64,000 nucleotides of DNA from Actinomycetota bacterium (GTDB lineage: Bacteria; Actinomycetota; Acidimicrobiia; Acidimicrobiales; Ilumatobacteraceae): the NCBI GenBank assembly GCA_009701715.1, contig WLJO01000006.1, forward strand, positions 30,521-94,520, given 5' to 3'. The notes under the pieces were generated by a model that worked only from the letters and a program-made list of their open reading frames with translations, did no database searches and was not told the origin of the DNA. How positions within the stretch are numbered: the stretch's first letter is position 1; every line of letters starts with the position of its first letter. Below, one piece after another: positions 56,501-64,000 of this stretch. Position numbers and translations under genes: made by a program.

Positions 56501-58441
56501 ATGGCACGCCGCGACCGCACCGAGAACTACCCCAGGCTCACCACACCGCTCGTGCGCGACAACGGTGTGCTCCGCCCCGCAACGTGGGACGAGGCCATTG
56601 CCCGGGCGGCCCTCGGGTTCCGCCGCGTGCTCGACGCCCCGGGCGCAGACCCGACGCGCAACGTCGGAGTGTTCTCGTGCTCGAAGGCGACCAACGAGGT
56701 GAACTACCTCACCGGGAAGTTCGCCCGCTCGGCGCTCGGCACCAACAACGTCGACTCCTGCAACCGAACTTGACACGCTCCCTCCGTGATCGGTCTGATC
56801 ACAGCGTTCGGGGCAAGCGGTGGCACCTCCTCCTATGCGGAGGTGGAGAACACCGACGTGATCGTGCTGTGGGGATCGAACGCGCGTGAGGCGCACCCGA
56901 TCTTCTTCCATCACGTGCTGAAGGCGCTCCACCGCGGTGCCCGTCTCTACGTCGTGGACCCGAGGCGCACCCCAACGGCGCGGTTCGCCGATCGTTGGAT
57001 CGGGCTGAACGTCGGAACGGACATTGCGCTCGCCCACGCGGTCGGCCGCGAGATCATCGCCAGCGGGCTCCACCACAGCGAGTTCGTGGCGAACGCCACA
57101 CAGGGCTTCGAGGAGTACCGGGCGTGCGTGGAGCCGTGGACGCTCGAGCGGGCCGAGCAGGTAACCGGCGTGCCTGCCGAGGCGATCCGCGAACTCACCC
57201 ATGCGTACGCAACTGCGGCACACGCCCAGCTCGGCTGGACCCTGGGCATCACCGAGCACATCACCGGCGTCGACAACGTGCTCGCCCTCATCAACCTCTC
57301 GATCCTCACCGGGCACGTCGGCCGCCCCTACTCGGGTGTGCAGCCGCTGCGGGGGCAGAACAACGTGCAGGGCGGCGGCGACATGGGCGCGCTCCCGAAC
57401 CGCCTGCCCGGCTTCCGTGATGTGGAGGACACCGAGGCGCGAGCGAGGCTCGACAGGGTCTGGGGAACCAGCATCCCGCCGCGCAACGGGATGCACCTCA
57501 CGTCGATGTTCGAGGCGATGGAGCGCAAGGAACTGCGGGCCGTTTACGTCGTGGGCGAGAACCCTGCGCAGTCCGAGCCGAACTCCGGTCACGTCGTGCC
57601 GCTCCTCGAGGGTCTGGATCACCTCGTGGTGCAGGACCTGTTTCTCACGCGGACGGCGCAGCTAGCGGACGTGGTGCTCCCGGCGAGTGCTGCATGGTGC
57701 GAGTCCGAAGGCACGGTCACCAACTCCGAGCGACGCGTGCAGCGCGTCCGCAAAGCGGTCGAGCCCCCGTCCGGCGCCCGCGACGACATCGACATCATCA
57801 CCGCGCTCGCCCAGGCCCTCGGCGCCGACTGGCCCGATCAGACCGCGCAGCAGGTGTGGGACGAACTGCGATCGGTGTCGCCGGACCACTTCGGCATGAC
57901 GTACGAGCACCTCGAAGCAGCAGGTGGCCTGCAGTGGCCCTGTCCGTCGACGGACCGGGAGGAGGTTCCATACCTCCACGCACGACTCTGGGCGGCGGAA
58001 CCGGCCGATCGTGGTCGCCCCGCACCCTTCAGCAGCGTGGAGTGGAAGCCACCGCTCGACGCGCTCGACGCAGACTTCCCGCTGCGCCTCACCACCGGGA
58101 GGCGGCTCGACTCCTACAACACCGGCGTGCAGTCCGGAGCGTTCAGCACGCCGCTCGATGCCGGCGAGACCGTGGACATGAACCCCGATGACGCCTCCGC
58201 GCACGCGCTCGCCGAGGGTGACCGCGTGCGGGTGTCATCACGTCGCGGGTCGATCGAGGGCCCGGTGCACCTCGACCCGTCGCTGCGCCCCGGCCTCGTC
58301 TTCATGAGCATCCACGCACCCGACGTGCTCGACGTGAACGTGCTCGTGAGCGAGGCCTCGGACCCGCGCTCGGGCGTCGCCGAGTTCAAGGCAACCGCTG
58401 TCCGGGTGGAGCGGGCCGATCCGGTACCGTCACACACCTAG
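56501..58441 (+). CDS. fdhA: Formate dehydrogenase catalytic subunit, selenocysteine-containing, lacking Fe4S4 domain
   Basis: 646 residues if the in-frame TGA at 56771-56773 is read as selenocysteine 91. The context is CNRT-Sec-HAPSVIGL, exactly the catalytic position of FdhF-type enzymes (Sec/Cys then His). The frame continues without shift into the molybdopterin body: ENTDVIVLWGSNAREAHP, YVVDPRRTPTARFAD, the RPYSGVQPLRGQNNVQGGGD block, and the C-terminal dinucleotide-binding domain RLTTGRRLDSYNTGVQSG. The protein begins directly with PRLTTPLVRDNG, which normally follows the N-terminal 4Fe-4S domain; that domain is at the end of the third gene of the operon. Oxidises formate to CO2, or the reverse. 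Confidence 0.93.
56771..56804 (+). promoter_or_regulatory. SECIS element of fdhA
   Basis: After the UGA come 18 bases and then the loop GGTCT, closed by GTGATC/GATCAC (six perfect pairs). In E. coli fdhF, as I remember it, the same GGUCU loop also begins 18 bases after the UGA. The GG(U) loop is what SelB recognises. The bulged U of fdhF is not obvious here. Confidence 0.88.
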
Positions 58442-58443
58442 TC

Positions 58444-60165
58444 ATGGATCTCCGCTTCCCCGACCTCGACCCCTCTCCCGAGGAGCTCGAGGCACTCCAG
58501 TCCGTGCTCGGCCCGGCAACCCCCACGGAGGGCTGGACGCGTGAGCAGGGCGGTCCCCACCGTGCGGCGGCCGTGCGGCACCTCCTGCTCCCCGCGCTGC
58601 ACGCGCTCGTCGACCGCGTCGGGTTCGTCAGCGAGGGCGGTCTCACCGAGATCTGTAGGCGGCTCGACGTACCGCCCGCCGAGGCCTACGGCGTTGCCAC
58701 CTTCTACTCCATGCTCCCCGTGGACCCGGTGCCGCTGACCACCGTCTACGTCTGTGAGGACCTTGCGTGCAGACGGGGTGGCGTGCCAACCGGCCCCGCT
58801 GCCGAACCGGGAACCCGCGTGGTCCACGCACCGTGCATCGGCCTCTGCGAACAGGCACCCGCGTCGCTCACGGTCCGCTCGGGCCCCAAGCCGCACCACG
58901 GAATCGCCTCAATGCCGCCCGCTAACGGTTCGGTACCGCAGATGGGTGACCCGTCGCTCGTGCTCCTCCGCCGCATCGGTACACCGCCCACCCTGGACTC
59001 GTACCTCGACAACGGCGGCTACGTCGCGCTGCGGCGCGCGCTCGACATCGGCCCGGCCGCGGTGATCGACGAGGTCACCGCCTCGCGGCTGGTTGGTCGC
59101 GGCGGCGCTGCCTTCCCCACCGGCAGGAAGTGGGCGGCCGTTGCCTCGCAGCCTGCAGGCCCGCGTTTCATCGTGGCGAACGCGGACGAGAGCGAGCCGG
59201 GCACCTTCAAGGACCGCGTGCTGCTCGAGGGGGACCCGTTCGCGCTCGTGGAGTCCATGACGATCGCTGCGTTCGCGGTCGGCGCGGAGCGGGGTTACCT
59301 CTACCTCCGGGACGAGTACCGCTCTGCGTTGGGCACCCTCGAGGCCGCGCTTGCCAGCGCCCGCAGCGCAGGCTTCCTCGGCACAGCGGTCCTCGGGTCG
59401 CCGCTTGCGTTCGATATCGAGATCGTTCGCGGTGCTGGCGCGTACATCTGCGGTGAGGAGACAGCGATCTTCAACTCCATCGAGGGCCACCGCGGCGAGC
59501 CGCGCAGCAAGCCCCCGTACCCGGTGGAGGTGGGACTGTTCGGCAGGCCCACACTCGTGAACAACGTCGAGACCTTCGTCAACGTGCTGCCGATCCTCGA
59601 GCAGGGCGGCAACGCCTTTGCCGGAATCGGGACCGGCGTGTCCACCGGCACCAAACTGTTCTGTCTCTCGGGGGCGGTGCGTAACCCGGGGGTCTACGAG
59701 GTCCCGTTCGGCGGCACGCTCGAGGAACTGATCGAGCGGGCAGGCGGCCTTCCCGACGGCCGGGAACTGCAGGCCGTATTGCTCGGCGGCGCGGCGGGTT
59801 CCTTCGTCACGCCGGCTCAGGTGAACCTCCCGCTCACGTTCGAGGCCACCCGCGCCGCAGGGGTCTCGCTCGGCTCGGGTGTAGTGATGCTGTTCGACGA
59901 CACCGACGACCTCGGCGATGCACTGCGCAGGATCAGCGCGTTCTTCCGCCACGAGTCGTGCGGCCAGTGCGTCCCGTGCCGCGTGGGAACGGTTCGTCAG
60001 GACGAACTCGTCACACGCCTGACGCTCGGCCGGCGCCGCGACGGAGACGAGCAACTGCTCCGCGACGTCGGTCAGGCAATGCGGGACGCGTCCATCTGTG
60101 GGCTCGGCCAGACCGCATGGAACGCGATCGAGTCCGCCATCGACCATCTCGGGGTGCTGCAGTGA
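58444..60165 (+). CDS. NuoE-NuoF fusion: NADH/FMN-binding diaphorase subunit of formate dehydrogenase
   Basis: 573 residues. Residues 1-155 are a NuoE/FdsG-like thioredoxin-fold domain with four 2Fe-2S cysteines (CEDLAC and CIGLC). Residues 170-573 are NuoF/FdsB-like: GRGGAAFPTGRKWAA and NADESEPGTFKDR for NADH and FMN, GAGAYICGEETAIFNSIEG, and a 4Fe-4S site ESCGQCVPCRVGT with CGLGQ. It passes electrons to NAD+. In FdsGBA-type enzymes these are usually separate genes; here they are fused. Starts two bases after fdhA and overlaps the next gene as GTGA. Confidence 0.93.
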   Translation: MDLRFPDLDPSPEELEALQSVLGPATPTEGWTREQGGPHRAAAVRHLLLPALHALVDRVGFVSEGGLTEICRRLDVPPAEAYGVATFYSMLPVDPVPLTTVYVCEDLACRRGGVPTGPAAEPGTRVVHAPCIGLCEQAPASLTVRSGPKPHHGIASMPPANGSVPQMGDPSLVLLRRIGTPPTLDSYLDNGGYVALRRALDIGPAAVIDEVTASRLVGRGGAAFPTGRKWAAVASQPAGPRFIVANADESEPGTFKDRVLLEGDPFALVESMTIAAFAVGAERGYLYLRDEYRSALGTLEAALASARSAGFLGTAVLGSPLAFDIEIVRGAGAYICGEETAIFNSIEGHRGEPRSKPPYPVEVGLFGRPTLVNNVETFVNVLPILEQGGNAFAGIGTGVSTGTKLFCLSGAVRNPGVYEVPFGGTLEELIERAGGLPDGRELQAVLLGGAAGSFVTPAQVNLPLTFEATRAAGVSLGSGVVMLFDDTDDLGDALRRISAFFRHESCGQCVPCRVGTVRQDELVTRLTLGRRRDGDEQLLRDVGQAMRDASICGLGQTAWNAIESAIDHLGVLQ

Positions 60166-61034
60166 GCGATGTCCGCACCAGCGCGCCCGGGACCCCCGTT
60201 GCGCCGCCGCGCCGCAAGGTCACCCTGACCGTCGACGGCACGGAAACCGTGGCGCGTGAGGGTGACACCATCCTCTCGGTCTGTCGCTCGCTCGGGATCG
60301 ACGTGCCGACGCTCTGCTACGGAGACACCCTCGAGCCGGCGAATGCGTGTCGCCTCTGCATGGTGGAGGTAGAGGGTGCCCGGGTGCTGGTGCCCTCGTG
60401 CTCGCGCGAGGTCGAACCGGACATGAACGTGACCACCGACTCCGCGCGGACCCGCCACGCACGCCGGATGGTGCTCGAACTGCTCGGGTCATCGGTTGAC
60501 CTGTCCACCACACCACGCGTCGAGGCGTGGATGGCCGAGTTCGGTGCGGACCCGACCCGCTTCGGCGCAGACGTTGCCACCGTTGCCCAACCTGCAAAGG
60601 TGGACAACAACCTGTACGTGCGCGATTACGCCAAGTGCATCCTCTGCTACCAGTGCGTGGACGCCTGCGGCGAGCAGTTCCAGAACACCTTTGCCATCTC
60701 CGTGGCCGGGCGTGGGTTCGATGCGCGCATTGCCGTGGAGTTCGACGCTGCCCTCCCGGACTCGGCCTGCGTGTACTGCGGGAACTGCATCGCGGTGTGC
60801 CCGACAGGGGCCTTGATGCCGTCGACGGAGTTCGACATGCGGGCCGACGGTACGTGGGACGTGTCTCGCCAGAGCGAGACCACCACCGTGTGCCCGTACT
60901 GCGGTGTGGGGTGCAACCTCACGCTGCACGTACAGGACAACCGCATCGTGAAGGTCACCTCCCCGAACGACCACAGCATCACGTCGGGCAACCTCTGCGT
61001 GAAGGGCCGCTTCGGCTTCACCCACGTGCAGTAG
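60162..61034 (+). CDS. Iron-sulfur subunit of formate dehydrogenase carrying the displaced Fe4S4 domain
   Basis: 290 residues. 18-100: 2Fe-2S ferredoxin-like domain (PTLCYGDTLEPANACRLC and a later Cys). 155-230: two 4Fe-4S ferredoxin motifs, CILCYQCVDACGE and CVYCGNCIAVCPTG. The last 50 residues are the 4Fe-4S domain that normally opens the catalytic subunit: VCPYCGVGCNLTLHVQDN and GNLCVKGRFGF, ending FGFTHVQ. So this is the N-terminal part of an FdsA-like chain up to the exact point where fdhA begins. GTG start overlapping the previous stop. The HxxxCxxC-type cluster of NuoG is absent. Confidence 0.92.
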   Translation: MSDVRTSAPGTPVAPPRRKVTLTVDGTETVAREGDTILSVCRSLGIDVPTLCYGDTLEPANACRLCMVEVEGARVLVPSCSREVEPDMNVTTDSARTRHARRMVLELLGSSVDLSTTPRVEAWMAEFGADPTRFGADVATVAQPAKVDNNLYVRDYAKCILCYQCVDACGEQFQNTFAISVAGRGFDARIAVEFDAALPDSACVYCGNCIAVCPTGALMPSTEFDMRADGTWDVSRQSETTTVCPYCGVGCNLTLHVQDNRIVKVTSPNDHSITSGNLCVKGRFGFTHVQ

Positions 61035-61096
61035 CCCCACGGGCGATGTGCCTCGCGCTCTCGGTGCGGCACAACCCCCCTGCGTGGCGATTCGGG

Positions 61097-61128
61097 ACCT
61101 TGGTCCCGGTAGCGGGTGACCAAGGTTT
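61097..61128 (+). terminator. Probable terminator of the formate dehydrogenase operon
   Basis: ACCTTGGT-CCCG, loop GTAG, CGGG-(TG)-ACCAAGGT followed by TTCC: a 12-bp stem with a two-base bulge, 60 bases after the last FDH gene and well before the next operon. Confidence 0.6.
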
Positions 61129-61223
61129 CCCCGACAGTGCCAAACCCCGGACCGGTCGTCGACGTGTCCCTGACGGAGTACGGTCATCGACCGACAATCG
61201 GATCGAGACCCGCGGAGGGGAAC

Positions 61224-61667
61224 ATGGCTTCGACAATCACGCTAAACGTCAACAACCAGAACTACACGGTAACCATCCCGAGCACGGGAATCCCGTTGCT
61301 CTGGGTGCTGCGTGACTTCATCGGCCTGACGGGAACCAAATACGGCTGCGGCATCGAGGTGTGCGGCGCGTGCACCGTGATGGTGGACGGCCAGCGCGAG
61401 CACGCGTGCGTCTTCAACGCAACGTCGGCCGTCGGCAAGAAGGTTGTCACCGTGGAGGGGCTGTCCACCGACAACTCGCACCCGGTGCAGAAGGCCTGGG
61501 TGGACAACCAAGTACCTCAGTGCGGCTACTGCCAACCGGGAATGATCATGGCGGCGGCTGCCTCCATCCGAGCCAATCACCACGGCACCGAGATCCTCAA
61601 CGACTGCAAGCACCTCTGCGTCTGCGGCACGTACCAGCGCATCAAGCTCGCCGTCACGGCACTGTGA
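61224..61667 (+). CDS. iorA: 2Fe-2S subunit of isoquinoline 1-oxidoreductase-like hydroxylase
   Basis: 147-residue small subunit of a molybdenum hydroxylase. Two 2Fe-2S clusters: the plant-type site CGIEVCGACTV with a later Cys (REHACVF), and the helical site CGYCQPG with CVCGTYQR. The GTYQRI ending and VPQCGYCQPGMIMAAA stretch are typical of IorA-like proteins. GGAGGGG before the ATG fixes the start; the frame upstream is not family-like. 13 bases before the large subunit. Confidence 0.92.
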   Translation: MASTITLNVNNQNYTVTIPSTGIPLLWVLRDFIGLTGTKYGCGIEVCGACTVMVDGQREHACVFNATSAVGKKVVTVEGLSTDNSHPVQKAWVDNQVPQCGYCQPGMIMAAAASIRANHHGTEILNDCKHLCVCGTYQRIKLAVTAL

Positions 61668-61680
61668 GGCGGACGACACC

Positions 61681-64000
61681 ATGACAAACACGAACAACAC
61701 CACCGTCAACGACGAGAACATCAACCCGATGAGGGCGGCCCTCTCCCGGCGCACACTGATGAAGGGATCCGTCGGCGGCCTCGTACTCGGGCTGTTCCTC
61801 AACGAGGGAACCGGTCTCCCCAAGGCCCTCGGCGGCGCAACTGCTGCCGATGCGGTCATGCCGAGCCCCGCTGCCGCGGGATCGCAGGTCAACTCATGGC
61901 TCGCCATCGGTACCGACGAGAGCATCACGCTCACGATGGGTGCATCGGAGATGGGCCAGGGCTCGAACACTGCGCTGGCCCAAGCCCTCGCGGAGGAGTT
62001 GTACCTCGACTTCTCCCGCATCAGGATCGTGCAGGGCTTCCCAACGACGGCAAGCCCCGCGCCGATCGGCTGCTCGATCAACACGGTCGGCAGCGGCGTG
62101 ACCCGTGGCAACTTCTGGAAGATGCGGGACGCCGGTGCGATTGGGCGAGAGATGCTCGTCCAGGCTGCCATGAACGCCAACGGCGACCAGACCCGGTCGA
62201 ACTACGCCATCACAAACGGCGTCATCAAGCACACACCGTCGGGTTCCACGTACACGTACGGCGCGGTCGCGGCAGCGGCTGCCCTCCTCACACCACCCGC
62301 ATCTGCGCCGCTCGTACCCGACGCCGAGTTCAAGGTGATCGGCAAGACCGTCAAGCGACCCGACATCCCCTCAAAGGTCAACGGCTCGGCCATCTACGGC
62401 CTCGACGTGCGGCTCCCCAACATGGTGTACGCCATCATCAAGCACAGCCCCACGTTCGGCGGAACGCTCAAGGCGCTTCCGACCAAGCCGTCCGGCATGA
62501 TCGCTGTAGTGCCGACGAAGGTGTGGACGGGCACCGCGCGGGGTCTCGAGGCAGTGAACAACGTGAACGCCATCGCGTTGGTCGGTCCCGACACGTGGAG
62601 CACCATGCAGGCCGCGCGCAACCTGAGCGTCAGCTGGAACCTCCCCGCCGGGTACACGACGGTTAACGACGCAGCGATCAAGGCGGCCTCCACCGCGCTG
62701 TTGACGGGCGGTACTGCGTACGCGGCAGGTGCGGCGAACGGACCGGGCACCGTGTACCAGGTGGAGGGCGACGCAGCCACCGCCAGCACCGCGCTCACCG
62801 GCGCGGCCAAGAACGTCACCGCGACGTACAACCTGCCGTACGTCGCGCACGCCACGATGGAGGTGTTGAACTGCACGGTGGACTATGTCGCCGGCGTGAA
62901 GTGCGACATCTATGCACCCACGCAGGGCAGCAAGGCCGTACTCACGCTCGCCCAGAGCATCACGGGACTGCCCGCCTCGGCGATCAAGGTCACCACCACC
63001 CTCCTCGGTGGCGGACTCGGCCGCAAATGGGAGTCCGACTTCGTCAGCCAGGCCATCCAGGTCGGCATGGCGATCGGGAGGCCCGTGAAGCTCATGTGGC
63101 CGCGGGAGGAAGACTTCCGCCACGACCAGTACCGCCCGGCCGCCGTCATCGGCGTCTCGGCCGGACTCGACACCAACAACAACATCGTCGCGTGGAAATA
63201 CCGCAACGTGTCCCAGTCGTTGTCCCAGCAGCGCGGCTCAACCCTGTCGGCAACGGGCGACGGAATGGGCCACGAGGGAGCAAGCCACCTCCCGTACAAC
63301 CTCGGCACCCTCTCCACCGAGTACGTATCGGACCCGGCCCGGATCCCGGTTGGGTACTGGCGATCGGTTGGCGCATCGCTGAATACGTTTGCAGTGGAAT
63401 GCCACATGGACGAACTCGCTGCACTCGCCGGCGAGGACCCGTACCTGTTCCGACGCAACCGTCTCACGGACCCCCGCTGGATCGCCGTGCTCGACGCGGC
63501 AGCAGCAGCGGGGAACTGGAACGGCCCGCTGACAGCCGGCAAGGCACGAGGCATCGCGATCGGCGGGGCATTCAACAGCATCGTTGCCGAGGTGGTTGAG
63601 GCGAGCCTCGTGACGTCCACCTCCTCCACCGGCGTAGTGACCAAGACCCTGCGGTGCGAGAAGGTCGCGGTAGCGATCGACGCGTATCTAACGGTCAATC
63701 CGGGCCAAGTGGAGCAGCAGATCGTGGGTGGTGTCGTTCACGGGTTGAACGCAGCCCTCTACGGTCGCCAAACATTCACCAATGGTGAAGCACAGAATGC
63801 GAACTTCAAGAACAACCGTATGGTCCGTGGCAGCGAGGCCCCCACCGTCACGGTGGTGCGCATCCCCAACCCGGTGGTCCTCGACCGGACCAAGACGGTT
63901 GGTGGCGTTGGCGAGGCCGGCGTACCCACGCTCGCCCCCGCGCTGATGAACGCGTACTTCAGGCTCACGGGCACCCGCCAGCGTTCGCTGCCCCTGTACC
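61681..64000 (+). CDS. iorB: Molybdopterin subunit of isoquinoline 1-oxidoreductase-like hydroxylase, partial
   Basis: 773 residues to the window edge with no stop, so the 3' end is missing but only little should be lacking. A twin-arginine signal LSRRTLMKGSVGGLVLGLFL (residues 21-40) sends the folded cofactor-loaded complex across the membrane. Mo-pocket blocks: ASEMGQGSNTALAQALAEEL, GGGLGRKWESDF, PVGYWRSVGASLNTFAVE, and near the edge GGVGEAGVPTLAPALMNA with the catalytic Glu. The IorB group has the tandem domain order seen here. Substrate (N-heterocycle or aldehyde) unknown; no FAD subunit, so a cytochrome may take the electrons. Confidence 0.92.
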   Translation, partial: MTNTNNTTVNDENINPMRAALSRRTLMKGSVGGLVLGLFLNEGTGLPKALGGATAADAVMPSPAAAGSQVNSWLAIGTDESITLTMGASEMGQGSNTALAQALAEELYLDFSRIRIVQGFPTTASPAPIGCSINTVGSGVTRGNFWKMRDAGAIGREMLVQAAMNANGDQTRSNYAITNGVIKHTPSGSTYTYGAVAAAAALLTPPASAPLVPDAEFKVIGKTVKRPDIPSKVNGSAIYGLDVRLPNMVYAIIKHSPTFGGTLKALPTKPSGMIAVVPTKVWTGTARGLEAVNNVNAIALVGPDTWSTMQAARNLSVSWNLPAGYTTVNDAAIKAASTALLTGGTAYAAGAANGPGTVYQVEGDAATASTALTGAAKNVTATYNLPYVAHATMEVLNCTVDYVAGVKCDIYAPTQGSKAVLTLAQSITGLPASAIKVTTTLLGGGLGRKWESDFVSQAIQVGMAIGRPVKLMWPREEDFRHDQYRPAAVIGVSAGLDTNNNIVAWKYRNVSQSLSQQRGSTLSATGDGMGHEGASHLPYNLGTLSTEYVSDPARIPVGYWRSVGASLNTFAVECHMDELAALAGEDPYLFRRNRLTDPRWIAVLDAAAAAGNWNGPLTAGKARGIAIGGAFNSIVAEVVEASLVTSTSSTGVVTKTLRCEKVAVAIDAYLTVNPGQVEQQIVGGVVHGLNAALYGRQTFTNGEAQNANFKNNRMVRGSEAPTVTVVRIPNPVVLDRTKTVGGVGEAGVPTLAPALMNAYFRLTGTRQRSLPLY

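Noticed and set aside
56771..56786. Frameshift or nonsense mutation in fdhA
   Set aside because: The frame is unchanged on both sides of the TGA, the position is the catalytic Sec site, and a GGU-loop hairpin follows at the right distance.

Overview
The window is high-GC DNA with dense, tightly packed and often overlapping genes, GTG/TTG starts and long antisense shadow frames. The gene content points to an actinobacterium: a DUF3097 protein, a DUF3263 gene next to a LytR C-terminal-domain gene (the same pairing I recall at Rv0430-Rv0431 of Mycobacterium tuberculosis), a CysO-like sulfur carrier, HemQ-type haem synthesis, an F420-type luciferase-like oxidoreductase and an ispD-ispF-rlmB run. 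The class Acidimicrobiia (Ilumatobacter-like) is my best guess, inferred from the overall flavour and not from a marker gene.

Layout. 1-6 kb: end of hppA with a strong terminator, DedA, quinone oxidoreductase, DUF3097 plus partner, SCP2-like protein, Fpg/Nei glycosylase and mdh. 6-11.5 kb: a compact minus-strand run fdhD, hemQ, membrane protein, metF and an OafA/SGNH acyltransferase. 11.5-19 kb: an orphan groEL with a CIRCE operator, a flavoprotein, CysO-like carrier, amidase, glycerate kinase, and the LytR_C/DUF3263 pair. 18.8-22.2 kb: two tandem Baeyer-Villiger monooxygenase paralogues. 22.5-32 kb is the accessory part: an antitoxin with an internally deleted toxin, a tRNA-Thr whose 3' end is repeated in 73-bp tandem units, a transposase remnant, three cell-surface beta-propeller proteins with C-terminal anchors (one LPPTG), and a photolyase-like protein with its two domains in reversed order. 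32-43 kb: DMT transporter, channel-like membrane protein, rlmB-ispF-ispD, Crp regulator, dienelactone hydrolase, ABC exporter, LLM oxidoreductase, HrpB helicase and a glycosyltransferase. 43-48 kb: a catabolic operon of D-carbamoylase-like nitrilase, fused xanthine dehydrogenase and SsnA-like amidohydrolase. 48-54 kb: nitroreductase with a triplicated start site, proS, and a two-component system. 53.7-61.1 kb: one-carbon/formate locus. 61.2 kb to the end: an isoquinoline 1-oxidoreductase-like molybdenum hydroxylase, cut by the window edge.

The formate locus is the most interesting region. fhs is divergent from folD, which leads an operon for an NAD-linked formate dehydrogenase. The catalytic subunit contains an in-frame UGA at exactly the active-site position, followed at the same distance as in E. 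coli fdhF by a hairpin with a GGUCU loop; it is therefore a selenocysteine protein, not two genes. It also lacks the usual N-terminal 4Fe-4S domain. That domain sits at the C terminus of the third gene of the operon, so a normally single FdsA-type polypeptide has been cut between its Fe4S4 and molybdopterin domains and the halves encoded in swapped order around a NuoE-NuoF fusion. Together with fhs, folD, metF and the distant fdhD (sulfuration of FDH), the window encodes most of formate oxidation and entry into the folate one-carbon pool.

Other points: a single-base lesion that destroys the start codon of the LPPTG surface protein; three 17-bp repeats that put two six-codon leader peptides, each ending in an ATGA overlap, ahead of the nitroreductase; and a shared non-LPXTG C-terminal anchor motif in the other two surface propellers. 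All functional calls are from reading the sequence; no database search was run.
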